49,625 bases of DNA from Clostridia bacterium (GTDB taxonomy: Bacteria; Bacillota; Clostridia; Oscillospirales; CAG-272): assembly GCA_017625755.1 (NCBI GenBank), contig JAGAKG010000056.1, positions 1 through 49,625 of the forward strand, in the 5' to 3' direction. The translations under genes were made by a program, and so were the position numbers. Numbering within the stretch: position 1 is the stretch's first letter; each line of letters opens with the position of its first letter. Of this stretch, positions 26,834-35,285 are shown piece after piece. A model generated the notes under the pieces. The model saw only the letters and a list, made by a program, of their open reading frames with translations, made no database searches and had not been told where the DNA came from.

Positions 26834-26860
26834 GTATGGGGCAACGGCGTTGCCCCATAC
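26834..26860. repeat. Perfect palindromic hairpin
   Basis: GTATGGGGCAAC (26834-26845) and GTTGCCCCATAC (26849-26860) form a perfect 12-bp stem with a GGC loop. No T run follows, so it is not a typical terminator. It may be an intergenic palindromic repeat unit or limit readthrough from the operon ending at 26790. Confidence 0.6.
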
Positions 26861-26905
26861 TCCGCTTAAAGCATTACACTTCAAAGCTTGAGAAAGGGAA
26901 CTGTT

Positions 26906-27193
26906 ATGGAACGCTTTAACACATGTGATTTAAGAGAAAAGGAAGTTGTAAATGTCTGCGACGGAGCAAGGCTCGGGTGTCCAAGTGATTTTGAGTTCAA
27001 TGTCTGCGACGGAAGAATAACCGCGCTTATCGTGCCTCGCGGGGGCGGTTTTCTGGGGCTTGGACGGGATGACGATATTATTATTCCGTGGTGCAAAATA
27101 GAGTGTATCGGCTCAGATGCAATACTCGTGAAGCTCTCGGCAGAGGAATACCGCTGCAGAGAAAAGGAAAAGAAGAAAAGAAGCTTCTGGTAA
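26906..27193 (+). CDS. YlmC/YmxH family sporulation protein (PRC-barrel)
   Basis: This 95-residue PRC-barrel-like protein matches the YlmC/YmxH sporulation family by LREKEVVNVCDGARLG, ITALIVPRGG and IIIPWCKIECIGSDAILVKL. The molecular role is not settled. The ATG at 26906 has AAAGGGA 7 bp upstream; an upstream frame extension from 26888 has none. The C-terminus is strongly basic (REKEKKKRSFW). It stands alone between the 24-26 kb operon and rpsB. Confidence 0.88.
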   Translation: MERFNTCDLREKEVVNVCDGARLGCPSDFEFNVCDGRITALIVPRGGGFLGLGRDDDIIIPWCKIECIGSDAILVKLSAEEYRCREKEKKKRSFW

Positions 27194-27226
27194 TTGTAAA
27201 CAATTTGTTAATTTAAAATATGGATA

Positions 27227-27255
27227 TTGAAGAAATATATATAATATGGTATAAT
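27227..27255 (+). promoter_or_regulatory. Sigma-A promoter of rpsB-tsf
   Basis: TTGAAG (27227-27232) and TATAAT (27250-27255) are 17 bp apart. The predicted start site leaves a leader of about 130 nt before rpsB. Confidence 0.7.
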
Positions 27256-27261
27256 ATCGGT

Positions 27262-27390
27262 TGCGTCGGCTTGATTTGCCGATAGTAATCAAAATACACA
27301 CACATGGCGGCGCGGCGTAACGGTGTCGTCCGATCGGGCGATGAAAACGCAGGAGCTATGTGGTGGAAAAACCGAAGGAGGACATTTAAA
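27262..27390 (+). promoter_or_regulatory. 5' leader of rpsB, possible S2 autoregulatory region
   Basis: The leader is about 130 nt long and GC-rich compared with its surroundings. It contains small hairpins (TCGGC/GCCGA around 27267-27284 and CGTCC-GATC-GGGCG near 27329-27342) before the AAGGAGG site at 27375-27381. Ribosomal protein S2 represses its own mRNA in other bacteria, so a similar role is possible. I cannot match it to a defined motif. Confidence 0.3.
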
Positions 27391-28140
27391 ATGTCAGTAA
27401 TTTCAATCAAACAGCTGCTTGAAGCAGGCGTCCATTTCGGACATCACACAAGAAGATGGAACCCCAAAATGCAGGAGTACATCTTTACCGAGAGAAACGG
27501 TATCTACATCATCGACCTTCAGAAGACCGTAAAGAAGTTTGAGGAAGCTTATAACTTCGTACGCGACATATCTGCTGAGGGCGGCACTATCCTCTTTGTT
27601 GGAACAAAGAAGCAGGCTGCAGATGCAATCAAGGAAGAGGCAACCCGTTGCGGAATGTACTATGTCAATGTTCGTTGGCCCGGCGGAATGATGACAAACT
27701 TCAAGACTATCAAGAAGTCCATCAGCCGTCTTAACAGCCTTGAGAAGATGCAGGAGGACGGAACATTCGACCTTCTCCCCAAGAAGGAAGTTGCTATTAA
27801 GCAGAAGGAAATGTTCGACCTTGAGAAGAACTATGGCGGTATCAAGACTATGGACACTCTTCCCGCAGCAGTGTTTATAGTTGACCCCAAGAAGGAAAGA
27901 AACGCAGTTCTTGAGGCTAAGAAGCTCGGTATTCCGGTAATCGCTATCGTCGACACTAACTGTGACCCCGATGATGCTGACTACATCATTCCCGGAAACG
28001 ATGACGCTATCCGCGCTATCAAGCTTATCTCCGCTGCACTCGCTGACGCTGTTATCGAGGGTAGACAGGGTGAGCAGCTCGAAGAGGCTGCTGTTGAGGC
28101 TGAGGCTGTCGAGGAGACAGTTGAGGCAGACGCAGAGTAA
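27391..28140 (+). CDS. rpsB: 30S ribosomal protein S2
   Basis: This 249-residue protein is ribosomal protein S2. It opens with the standard [23 protein letters not shown] and contains IYIIDLQKT and the segment [16 protein letters not shown]. The acidic tail ([14 protein letters not shown]) is an extension seen in many homologues. AAGGAGG at 27375-27381 sets the ATG at 27391. Codon use is more biased than in neighbours, as expected for a highly expressed gene. tsf follows after 36 bp. Confidence 0.98.
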   Translation: MSVISIKQLLEAGVHFGHHTRRWNPKMQEYIFTERNGIYIIDLQKTVKKFEEAYNFVRDISAEGGTILFVGTKKQAADAIKEEATRCGMYYVNVRWPGGMMTNFKTIKKSISRLNSLEKMQEDGTFDLLPKKEVAIKQKEMFDLEKNYGGIKTMDTLPAAVFIVDPKKERNAVLEAKKLGIPVIAIVDTNCDPDDADYIIPGNDDAIRAIKLISAALADAVIEGRQGEQLEEAAVEAEAVEETVEADAE

Positions 28141-28176
28141 TTTTTGAATTTTACTATACGAAAGGAAGAAATAAAA

Positions 28177-29106
28177 ATGGCTAACATTACAGCTAAGGAT
28201 GTCGCAGCTCTCAGAGCAAAGACCGGTATCGGTATGATGGAGTGCAAGAAGGCACTTGTTGAGGCTAACGGCGATGTTGATGAGGCAATAAAGATTCTCC
28301 GCCAGAGAGGTGAGCTCAAGGCAGACGCAAAGGCTGCAAGAATCGCGGCTGACGGTATCGTTGATATTATGAAGGAAGGCAATGTAACAGCTATGATCGA
28401 GGTTAACTCCGAGACAGACTTCGTTGCTAAGAACGCGTCCTTCCAGGAGTTCGTAAAGAACATTCTCAAGACCATTATTGCAAACAAGCCCGCAGATCTC
28501 GATGCTCTTATGGCGTCTGAATATATTGACGGAAGCGCAACCGTTGAGGCAAAGCTCAAGGAGATGATCTTCGTTATCGGAGAGAAGCTCAGCATTCGTC
28601 GTTTCGTAGTTGTTGAGGGTATTACAAGCACATATATCCACGGAACAGGCTCCATCGGAGTTGTTGTTTCCTTTGATGTTGACGCAGCTACCGCCGAGAA
28701 GGAGGAGTTCCTTGCATTCGCAAAGAACATCGCTCTCCAGGTTGGCGCATATCCCACACCTTATCTTGATCGCGACTCTGTCCCCGCATCGGTTATCGAG
28801 GAGGAGAAGAGCATTCTTATGGCTCAGATCGCAAACGATCCCGCAAACGCTAAGAAGCCTCCCCAGATCATCGAGAAGATGGTTTCGGGAAGAATCGGCA
28901 AGTTCTACGACAACAACTGCCTGCTCGATATGGCGTATGTCAAGGACGACGAGATCAAGGTTGGCAAGTATGTTGAGAATACCGCTAAGGAGCTTGGCAC
29001 TACCATTAAGGTAACAGGCTTCCACCGCTTCGAAAAGGGCGAGGGTATTCAGAAGAGAGAAGAAAACTTCGCTGACGAGATTGCTAAGCTTACTAACAAG
29101 CAGTAA
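28177..29106 (+). CDS. tsf: Translation elongation factor Ts
   Basis: EF-Ts recycles EF-Tu by nucleotide exchange. The 309-residue protein starts with the standard MANITAKDVAALRAKTGIGMMECKKAL. It contains VTAMIEVNSETDFVAKN, the conserved TDFV contact region for EF-Tu. AAAGGA lies 9 bp before the ATG at 28177. It is the second and last gene of the rpsB operon, followed by a strong hairpin. The short run DADEAIKILRQRG-like variant (DVDEAIKILRQRG) is normal. Confidence 0.98.
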   Translation: MANITAKDVAALRAKTGIGMMECKKALVEANGDVDEAIKILRQRGELKADAKAARIAADGIVDIMKEGNVTAMIEVNSETDFVAKNASFQEFVKNILKTIIANKPADLDALMASEYIDGSATVEAKLKEMIFVIGEKLSIRRFVVVEGITSTYIHGTGSIGVVVSFDVDAATAEKEEFLAFAKNIALQVGAYPTPYLDRDSVPASVIEEEKSILMAQIANDPANAKKPPQIIEKMVSGRIGKFYDNNCLLDMAYVKDDEIKVGKYVENTAKELGTTIKVTGFHRFEKGEGIQKREENFADEIAKLTNKQ

Positions 29107-29122
29107 TTGGATATTTATAAAA

Positions 29123-29155
29123 CAAGGGGAACCTTTTTAGGAAAGGTTCCCCTTG
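29123..29155 (+). terminator. Terminator of rpsB-tsf, within an inverted repeat
   Basis: CAAGGGGAACCTTT (29123-29136) and AAAGGTTCCCCTTG (29142-29155) form a perfect 14-bp stem with a 5-nt loop. It sits 16 bp after the tsf stop. It has no clean T run, and is also part of a long inverted repeat with 29343-29400. Confidence 0.6.
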
Positions 29156-29365
29156 ATCTCTCCAAACCTTTTTAAGCAAAAGGATTTGACTTTCGATTTA
29201 TTGTATAAATTAAACCTCGAGTTTTTATATGGAAATCTCCCATCGGACACTTGCGTACCGACGGGAGATATTTTCATTTAAAAGTTTAAATATAATAAAG
29301 AAATATTGAATTAATGTAAACTGAATGGGTTAGCCTGACCCCAGCTTCAAAAGGTTTGGAAGGGG

Positions 29366-29400
29366 TTCGGGGAAACCTTTCCTTAAAAGGTTTCCCCGAA
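29366..29400 (-). terminator. Terminator of valS, within the inverted repeat
   Basis: Arms at 29366-29380 and 29386-29400 form a perfect 15-bp stem with a 5-nt loop. It lies 12 bp beyond the valS stop on the minus strand. No strong T run follows. Confidence 0.55.
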
Positions 29401-29412
29401 TAACTCGCATTC

Positions 29413-32061
29413 TTACTTATTCAGTTTGTCAAGTGCTGTGAGGACGCCTGCGAGATTTTCGCGGTACTTGTCGAGCTTAGCACGCTCAGCGTCGACCACG
29501 GCAGCGGGAGCCTTAGCCACAAAGCCTTCGTTGGAGAGCTTCTTTTCGATTCTTTCTATCTCACCCAGAAGCTTTTTCTGTTCTGCTTCAAGTCTTGCTC
29601 TCTCCTTTTCTGTATCCACAAGGTCAGAAAGGGGGAGGAAAACAGTTGCAGAGTCGGTGATTACCTGAATCGTGTTGTCAGCCTCTATAACTCCGTCAAA
29701 GCTCTCTGCGACTTCGACCTCGGATGCGGAGGCGAGACGCTTGAAGAATACCGCGGAGCGCTCATTGAATGAGGCGTTATATTTAGTCGCAATATAAACC
29801 TTAGCCTTGCGCGAGGGAACTACATTCATCTCGTTGCGGCGCGCGCGGATAGCCTTGATAGCGGCGATAACTCTCGCCATATCCTCTGCGTCAGCCTCAA
29901 AGCAGAGAGCGCTGTCATACGCGGGATAAGAGGAAATCATAATGCTCTCGTCGGTGTGCGGGAGAGACTGATAGATCTCCTCGGTTATGAAGGGCATAAA
30001 GGGGTGGAGAAGCTTGAGAGTGCCCGTGAGAACATAAGCAATAACATTCTGCGCGGTGATGTTCTCTGCGGTGTCCTTCTCGGAGAGACGGGACTTGGAA
30101 AGCTCGATGTACCAGTCGCAGAAAACATCCCAGGTGAAGTCGTATATAGCCGCCAGAGCGACACCAACCTCAAACTTGTCGAGCGCGGTGGTTACATTGC
30201 CGACAAGCTTATTGAATTCGTTGAGGATCCACTTGTCCTCTTTTGCAAGCACAGATGTCTCGGGAAGCTTTATTTCGTCTATCGTGAGGTTCATTCTCAC
30301 AAATCTGGATGCGTTCCAAAGCTTGTTTGCAAAGTTTCTTGCAGCCTCAATCTTCTCATCGGAGAAGCGCATATCGTTTCCGGGTGAGTTGCCTGTCGCA
30401 AGGGCGTATCTGAGCGCGTCCGCACCGTACTTGTCGATAATTTCAAGCGGATCTATTCCGTTTCCGAGCGACTTGGACATCTTGCGTCCCTGCGCGTCGC
30501 GGACTAGTCCGTGAATAAATACCGTACTGAAGGGTTCCTTGCCCATATGCTCGAGTCCCGAGAAAATCATTCTCGCAACCCAGAAGAAGATTATGTCGTA
30601 GCCTGTAACGAGAACGCTCGTGGGGTAGTATTTCGCGAGATCCTCGGTCTGCTCAGGCCAGCCAAGCGTGGAGAAGGGCCAGAGGGCAGAGGAGAACCAA
30701 GTATCAAGAACATCGCTTTCCTGATGTACTGCCGCTCCGCACTTGGGGCAAACGGTTATGTCGTCCTTGGAAACTGTCATCTCGCCGCAAGCGTCGCAAT
30801 AGAACGCGGGAATACGGTGTCCCCACCAAAGCTGACGGGAGATACACCAGTCGTGAACATTTTCCATCCAGTTTATATATGTCTTGCTGAAGCGCTCGGG
30901 CTCAAACTTAACGCGTCCGTCGCGAACGACCTCAAGAGCGGGCTGAGCCAGGGGCTCCATCTTTACAAACCACTGGTTAGAGGTTATAGGCTCAACCGTG
31001 GTATTGCAACGGTAGCAGGAGCCGACATTGTGCGCGTGGGGGACTGTTTTTATAAGATATCCCATAGCATCAAGGTCTGCAACGAGAGCCTTGCGGCATT
31101 CGTATCTGTCCATGCCCTCGTATTTTCCTGCGTGGGAGTTCATTGTCGCGTCGTCGTTCATTACCTTGATCTGCTCAAGATTGTGTCTCTGTCCGACGAG
31201 GAAGTCGTTGGGGTCGTGAGCGGGGGTTATCTTAACACAACCCGTTCCGAAGCCTATTTCGACATAATCGTCGGCGATGACGGGGATTTCTCTGTTTACG
31301 ATGGGGAGTATGAGCGTCTTTCCAATAAGGTGCTTGGTTGCCTCGTCGTCGGGGTTGACGGCTACCGCGGTGTCACCGAACATGGTTTCGGGACGCGTTG
31401 TAGCAACCTCAACATATCCGTCCTCACCCTTTATCGAATACTTGATATGCCAGAAGAAGCCTTCCTGCTCGGAATATTCTACCTCGGCATCGGAGAGCGC
31501 TGTAACACAATGAGGACACCAGTTGATTATTCTGTTTCCTCTGTATATAAGTCCCTTGTCGTAGAGGTTTACGAAAACCTCGCGAACTGCCTTCGAGCAG
31601 CCCTCGTCCATAGTGAAGCGTTCACGCGACCAGTCGCAGGACGCGCCAAGCTTTTTGAGCTGACTTATTATGCGGTTGCCGTACTGGTGCTTCCAGTCCC
31701 ATACTCTCTCGAGAAATTTTTCGCGTCCGAGGTCGTATCGTGTTAGCCCCTCGTTTACTCGGAGCTGCTCCTCGACCTTTATCTGAGTGGCAATTCCCGC
31801 GTGGTCTGTTCCGGGAACCCAAAGAGTATTGAAGCCCTGCATTCTCTTGTATCTTACGAGAATATCCTGCAAGGTTTCGTCAAGGGCGTGTCCCATATGG
31901 AGCTGTCCTGTGACATTTGGAGGGGGAATAACCACCGAGAAATGGGGTGCGGGATTTTTTGCGTCGGGGGTGAAATAGCCCTTTTCCGACCAGTTCTTGT
32001 ATATTCTGTCCTCAAATTCCGAGGGGGAATATACCTTAGGTAATTCGTGATAGGAATTCAT
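29413..32061 (-). CDS. valS: Valyl-tRNA synthetase
   Basis: ValRS charges tRNA-Val. The 882-residue protein has the class I signatures [15 protein letters not shown] (HIGH motif) and [10 protein letters not shown] (KMSKS motif). The editing-domain region includes the segment [21 protein letters not shown]-terminal coiled-coil arm ([23 protein letters not shown]) is typical for ValRS. AAAGGAG lies before the ATG at 32061. Expression is controlled by the T-box leader upstream. Confidence 0.98.
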   Translation of the reverse strand: MNSYHELPKVYSPSEFEDRIYKNWSEKGYFTPDAKNPAPHFSVVIPPPNVTGQLHMGHALDETLQDILVRYKRMQGFNTLWVPGTDHAGIATQIKVEEQLRVNEGLTRYDLGREKFLERVWDWKHQYGNRIISQLKKLGASCDWSRERFTMDEGCSKAVREVFVNLYDKGLIYRGNRIINWCPHCVTALSDAEVEYSEQEGFFWHIKYSIKGEDGYVEVATTRPETMFGDTAVAVNPDDEATKHLIGKTLILPIVNREIPVIADDYVEIGFGTGCVKITPAHDPNDFLVGQRHNLEQIKVMNDDATMNSHAGKYEGMDRYECRKALVADLDAMGYLIKTVPHAHNVGSCYRCNTTVEPITSNQWFVKMEPLAQPALEVVRDGRVKFEPERFSKTYINWMENVHDWCISRQLWWGHRIPAFYCDACGEMTVSKDDITVCPKCGAAVHQESDVLDTWFSSALWPFSTLGWPEQTEDLAKYYPTSVLVTGYDIIFFWVARMIFSGLEHMGKEPFSTVFIHGLVRDAQGRKMSKSLGNGIDPLEIIDKYGADALRYALATGNSPGNDMRFSDEKIEAARNFANKLWNASRFVRMNLTIDEIKLPETSVLAKEDKWILNEFNKLVGNVTTALDKFEVGVALAAIYDFTWDVFCDWYIELSKSRLSEKDTAENITAQNVIAYVLTGTLKLLHPFMPFITEEIYQSLPHTDESIMISSYPAYDSALCFEADAEDMARVIAAIKAIRARRNEMNVVPSRKAKVYIATKYNASFNERSAVFFKRLASASEVEVAESFDGVIEADNTIQVITDSATVFLPLSDLVDTEKERARLEAEQKKLLGEIERIEKKLSNEGFVAKAPAAVVDAERAKLDKYRENLAGVLTALDKLNK

Positions 32062-32100
32062 AGTAATTCTCCTTTTAATTATATAGAAAAATTAAAAAAC

Positions 32101-32327
32101 AAAATAAAAAGCTCCACCACCCGTATCAGGGCGTGGAGAACGCGGTACCACCTGATTTTGCGCCAAAGGCGCACACTCAAAAGCCGTAACGGGGCGACCG
32201 TTATGGACTACTCAAAAATTCGCCCATACCGCTCAGCGGCGACTTCGGCAATACCCGCCGCAGACTCACACCAACCGTCTGCTCTCTGTGCGCAAGGCTT
32301 TTGCTTACTACTCCGCTTCAATGCGTT
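32101..32327 (-). promoter_or_regulatory. T-box leader of valS, specifier GUC (Val)
   Basis: On the minus strand the leader carries the T-box sequence AGGTGGTACCGCG (32141-32153) and a terminator hairpin (CTCCAC/GTGGAG with inner CCC/GGG, 32112-32138) followed by a T-rich run to 32101. Stem I has AGAGAG, GGTTGGTGTGAG, and the specifier region GAAGTCGCC, which places the codon GUC at 32241-32243. Uncharged tRNA-Val(GAC) would bind and switch the leader to the antiterminator. The 5' end is inferred from the promoter. Confidence 0.92.
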
Positions 32328-32333
32328 TAGAGT

Positions 32334-32362
32334 AGTATACCACATTTTTTTTTCAAAGTCAA
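32334..32362 (-). promoter_or_regulatory. Sigma-A promoter of the valS T-box transcript
   Basis: On the minus strand TTGACT (32357-32362) and TATACT (32334-32339) are 17 bp apart. The spacer is a long A run. It is divergent from the tRNA-Thr promoter. Confidence 0.8.
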
Positions 32363-32411
32363 GAATTTTAGATTTCTTTTTTGAAAAAATGCAAAAAAAT
32401 GAAAAAAGCTA

Positions 32412-32440
32412 TTGACAAAAGTGAGAGTATCTGCTATAAT
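32412..32440 (+). promoter_or_regulatory. Consensus sigma-A promoter of tRNA-Thr
   Basis: TTGACA (32412-32417) and TATAAT (32435-32440) match the consensus exactly with 17 bp between them. The tRNA starts 22 bp later. Confidence 0.9.
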
Positions 32441-32462
32441 AACAAAGTCGTCAAGTTAATAT

Positions 32463-32538
32463 GCTGGTATGGCTCAGTCGGTAGAGCACGTCATTGGTAA
32501 TGACGAGGTCATCAGTTCGATTCTGATTACCAGCTCCA
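32463..32538 (+). tRNA. tRNA-Thr (anticodon GGT)
   Basis: The 76-nt gene has a 7-bp acceptor stem (GCTGGTA/TACCAGC), an anticodon stem CGTCA/TGACG with loop TTGGTAA (anticodon GGT), a T-arm ATCAG-TTCGATT-CTGAT, discriminator T and an encoded CCA. It decodes ACC and ACU. It is a single-gene unit with its own promoter and terminator. Confidence 0.97.
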
Positions 32539-32539
32539 A

Positions 32540-32571
32540 AAAATCCTGCACGCAAGTGCAGGATTTTTGAT
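32540..32571 (+). terminator. Terminator of tRNA-Thr
   Basis: AAAATCCTGCAC (32540-32551) and GTGCAGGATTTT (32556-32567) form a perfect 12-bp stem with a GCAA loop, followed by T-rich sequence. It starts 2 nt after the CCA. Confidence 0.9.
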
Positions 32572-32584
32572 TTTAGAAAACAAC

Positions 32585-32620
32585 ACGGCGGGAGCGCAGC
32601 TCCCGCCGTTTCTGTTTTTT
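32585..32620. terminator. Bidirectional terminator between tRNA-Thr and the antiporter gene
   Basis: ACGGCGGGAG (32585-32594) and CTCCCGCCGT (32600-32609) form a perfect 10-bp GC-rich stem with a 5-nt loop. TTTCTGTTTTTT follows on the plus strand, and TGTTGTTTT on the minus strand, where it ends the antiporter gene. Confidence 0.85.
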
Positions 32621-32623
32621 ATG

Positions 32624-34237
32624 TTATTTTGCTCTTGCCTTCTTAGTGATAAGCTTGATAACAAGGAGTGTTCCAACTGTAAGTACGACACCTACGGGGA
32701 GGGCGATCCAAGCGTTCGGAACGAAGCCCGAGAAGATATACATCACGAAGGATATAGCCGCAACCGTGATAGCGTAGGGCAGCTGGGTGGATACATGGTC
32801 GATGTGGTTGCAACGCGCTCCTGCCGATGCCATAATGGTCGTATCGGAGATAGGCGAGCAATGGTCGCCGCAAACCGCTCCCGCAAGACATGCGGAAATG
32901 CCAACAAAGAGAAGGGGATCGCCTGCGTCAAATACGCTGAGAACGATAGGAATGAGTATTCCGAATGTACCCCAGGATGTTCCTGTCGCAAAGGCGATAA
33001 AGCAAGCAACGAGGAATATTACCGCGGGAAGCAGAGCGGTGAGTCCGCTTGCGTGTTCCATAATGCTGTTTACGAATGTGTCGCTTCCGAGAAGGTTGGT
33101 TGTGTTCTTGAGTGCGTTCGCAAAGGTGAGAATGAGTATTGCGGGAACCATCGCGATAAAGCCCTGAGGAACTGCTTCCATTGCCTGCTTGAAGCTCAGG
33201 TGACGGCGGCAGAGCAGGTATACGACGATGATAACGAGCGATATCAGACCGCCCCAAGGCAGACCTACCGTTGCGTCTGTGTTACCGAACGCGTCAACGA
33301 AGTTGTGGTAGTAATCGGGCTGTTCGGGGTCGAAGAATCCGCCGACATACATAAGAGCGAGAACGCTCGTTACGATAAGAATGATTATCGGAATGATGAT
33401 GTCGAGAACCGAGCCGCGAGTGTTTTCCTCGCTGTTCTCGGCGTTCTTGCTCTCAGCGAGAATTCCGAGGTCGCCGTTCTGCGCCTTTATCTCAAAGCCA
33501 GCCATCTTGCCGTAATCAAATCCCATAACAGCTATTGCTATGATGAATACGAGAGTGAGAAGCGAGTAGAAATTGAAGGGGATAGCTCTTACGAAAAGCT
33601 CAAGTCCCGTCATATCTCCCGCAACATCGGGGGTTACATTACTCGAAACAGCTGCCGCCCAAGACGATATAGGAGCTATCATACAAACGGGAGCCGCAGT
33701 CGCGTCGATAAGATAAGCCAGCTTCGCGCGGGATATCTTCTTACTGTCGGTAACGGGAGCCATTACGGAGCCGACCGTCAGACAGTTGAAATAGTCGTCG
33801 ATGAAGATAAGGACACCGAGCGCGAAGGTTGCGAGCATAGCGCCTACCTTAGTCTTGATATGCTTTTCAGCCCAACGACCGAAAGCCTGTGCGGCGCCCG
33901 CGTGGTTGATAAGCGCCACGATAACGCCAAGCTCAACGAGGAATATAAAGATACCTGCGTTCCCCGCAACGGCGGAGATGAGTCCGTCATTTATCAGGGT
34001 ATCCATCGTTCCTGTGAATGAAAAATTACTGTAGAGCAGAGCTCCCGAAAGAATACCTATGAATAGTGAGCTGTATACCTCTTTTGTGATGAGCGCAAGT
34101 CCGATTGCGACCACGGGCGGAAAGAGCGACCAAAATGTTCCCTCGACACCGTCCTTGTTGGTAACAGCGGCAACTACCATAAGCGCAATGATAACAACGA
34201 CTGCTATCAAAAGAACTATTTTCTTTGCCTTTGTCAT
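32624..34237 (-). CDS. NhaC-family Na+/H+ antiporter
   Basis: The 537-residue protein is an integral membrane antiporter with 11-13 predicted helices. It fits the NhaC family by GVLIFIDDYFNCLTVGSVM, LAYLIDATAAPVCMIAPIS, TGTSWGTFGI and the late segment GDHCSPISDTTIM. The exchanged substrates cannot be fixed from sequence: Na+/H+ is most likely, and some family members carry amino or organic acids. The ATG at 34237 has GGAGG at 34243-34247; the ATG at 34249 overlaps that site and is rejected as start. Confidence 0.92.
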   Translation of the reverse strand: MTKAKKIVLLIAVVVIIALMVVAAVTNKDGVEGTFWSLFPPVVAIGLALITKEVYSSLFIGILSGALLYSNFSFTGTMDTLINDGLISAVAGNAGIFIFLVELGVIVALINHAGAAQAFGRWAEKHIKTKVGAMLATFALGVLIFIDDYFNCLTVGSVMAPVTDSKKISRAKLAYLIDATAAPVCMIAPISSWAAAVSSNVTPDVAGDMTGLELFVRAIPFNFYSLLTLVFIIAIAVMGFDYGKMAGFEIKAQNGDLGILAESKNAENSEENTRGSVLDIIIPIIILIVTSVLALMYVGGFFDPEQPDYYHNFVDAFGNTDATVGLPWGGLISLVIIVVYLLCRRHLSFKQAMEAVPQGFIAMVPAILILTFANALKNTTNLLGSDTFVNSIMEHASGLTALLPAVIFLVACFIAFATGTSWGTFGILIPIVLSVFDAGDPLLFVGISACLAGAVCGDHCSPISDTTIMASAGARCNHIDHVSTQLPYAITVAAISFVMYIFSGFVPNAWIALPVGVVLTVGTLLVIKLITKKARAK

Positions 34238-34301
34238 AAAATCCTCCATTTAATATAAAAATAGAAAAATCTGCGTATGCAACGCACAAACAGTTTAATT
34301 G

Positions 34302-34330
34302 ATTTTAACATATTATATATACTTTTGCAA
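34302..34330 (-). promoter_or_regulatory. Sigma-A promoter of the antiporter gene
   Basis: On the minus strand TTGCAA (34325-34330) and TAAAAT (34302-34307) are 17 bp apart, with the start codon about 65 bp downstream. Confidence 0.5.
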
Positions 34331-34711
34331 TAGATTTTTGCAAAAAAAGCAGATTTTTGTAAAAAATCCCGATTTATACCAAAATATATATAATAAAAAT
34401 TCCGAACCAAATCGGGAAAATCTCTTTTGACGAAAACTCATTAAAAAGGAGCTTTTGCGAGTTTTTTTGCGTTGCGGGGGTGGAAGGTGGGGAGCTTTTG
34501 TGCGACATATTGCCATAAAATATGACTGTCGATTGGCGTTTTTTACTGTAACTTTTGCTGATTTTACTGTAATTTATTTAAAGAAATGTAAATAAATGTA
34601 AAAAGGAAAGAGATAACGGCAGAAATAATTCCAAAATCGGAAAAAAGAAAAAAGATTTTCGGGAAAAGATAAAAAAACTGAAATCTTTTTTAATTATTTT
34701 TGCTTTTTCTC
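34331..34711. other. AT-rich intergenic stretch without gene
   Basis: No convincing gene is seen on either strand. The stretch contains an inverted repeat TCCCGATTT/AAATCGGGA (34367-34375 and 34409-34417), a direct repeat TTTTACTGTAA (34541-34551 and 34562-34572, period 21), and AAATGTAAAT/AAATGTAAAA (34584-34603, period 10). These could be binding sites or simply AT-rich sequence. Confidence 0.5.
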
Positions 34712-34740
34712 TTGCCAACAAATATAAAGTGATTTATAAT
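34712..34740 (+). promoter_or_regulatory. Sigma-A promoter of the mraZ / dcw operon
   Basis: TTGCCA (34712-34717) and TATAAT (34735-34740) are 17 bp apart. The MraZ boxes begin 17 bp after the -10 hexamer, and the mraZ start lies at 34863. Confidence 0.75.
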
Positions 34741-34756
34741 AATATCACCACAAAAG

Positions 34757-34791
34757 TGGGGCGAAATGGGGCGAAGTGTTGAGAAATGTTT
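34757..34791 (+). promoter_or_regulatory. MraZ operator: boxes with 10-bp period
   Basis: TGGGG at 34757 and 34767, TGTTG at 34777 and TGTTT at 34787 are spaced exactly 10 bp apart. MraZ is known in E. coli to bind TGGGN repeats separated by 5 bp upstream of its own gene. Here the boxes lie at about +10 to +45 of the predicted transcript, a position suited to autorepression. Confidence 0.8.
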
Positions 34792-34862
34792 AGAGAGCAG
34801 GTCGATTCCCACTGAAAACCCACAGAAAATCCATCAAAAACACAGAAAGGAGACGGTAAAAA

Positions 34863-35285
34863 ATGTTATCGGGAGAATTCAGACACACACTTGATCCGAA
34901 AAACAGATTATTTATACCCGCAAAGCACCGTGAAGAGCTTGGAGAGAGCTTTATGGTAGTTCGCAGTATTCGTAACAACTGTCTCCAGGTATATTCGATG
35001 GAGGAATGGAGCAAGTACATCGCGCCTATCGACAAGATGGACAGAAAAGACTCTGAGCGTATATTCAGAGCGCTCCACAGAAACGCAACTCAGGCAACCC
35101 CCGATTCGCAGGGAAGAATAGTTATTCCCGTATCTCTTCTTCAGCACGCCGAAATAGTTAAGGGCGCGGTCGTGGTAGGATGCGGAGCTTACGCAGAGAT
35201 CTGGGCTGAGGAAGTTTACGATAAGACACTTGAAGATGAAAACCTCGACGATATCAAGTCTGTTCTTGAATCGTTCGGTCTCTGA
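34863..35285 (+). CDS. mraZ: Transcriptional regulator MraZ
   Basis: MraZ is the AbrB-like regulator of the division and cell-wall cluster. The 140-residue protein has the two repeated domains: [23 protein letters not shown] and [18 protein letters not shown], each with the DxxxR(L/I)xIP motif. AAAGGAG lies 12 bp before the ATG. Its stop overlaps the rsmH start by one base (TGATG). The operator boxes upstream suggest that it regulates its own operon. Confidence 0.97.
   Translation: MLSGEFRHTLDPKNRLFIPAKHREELGESFMVVRSIRNNCLQVYSMEEWSKYIAPIDKMDRKDSERIFRALHRNATQATPDSQGRIVIPVSLLQHAEIVKGAVVVGCGAYAEIWAEEVYDKTLEDENLDDIKSVLESFGL

Larger units (their letters stand above)
29123..29400. repeat. Block bounded by about 55-bp imperfect inverted repeats
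   Basis: The left arm (about 29123-29178) and the right arm (about 29343-29400) are inverted copies with small differences; the parts TCCAAACCTTTT (29161-29172) and AAAAGGTTTGGA (29348-29359) are exact. Each arm itself contains a hairpin of 14-15 bp. The inner 165 bp hold another hairpin (29235-29269, 11 bp with one mismatch) and no gene. The layout fits a non-coding MITE-like element or a pair of related intergenic repeats. Confidence 0.6.

Noticed and set aside
26838..26860. Intrinsic terminator for the ruvC to pseudo-ATPase operon
   Set aside because: The stem is perfect, but no T run follows, so it is listed as a palindromic repeat instead.
27403..29025. 540-residue open frame on the minus strand opposite rpsB and tsf
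   Set aside because: The plus strand carries unmistakable S2 and EF-Ts. The long antisense frame results from their biased codon use.
30511..31746. 411-residue open frame on the plus strand inside valS
   Set aside because: It lies opposite the conserved valyl-tRNA synthetase core and shows no recognisable motif.
32567..34021. 484-residue open frame on the plus strand opposite the NhaC antiporter
   Set aside because: The minus strand encodes a clear membrane antiporter with a ribosome binding site and promoter. The plus frame is Cys/Arg-rich without family pattern and starts in the tRNA terminator.
34250..34711. Possible replication origin in the AT-rich gap
   Set aside because: No cluster of DnaA boxes (TTATNCACA) and no dnaA or dnaN gene nearby.
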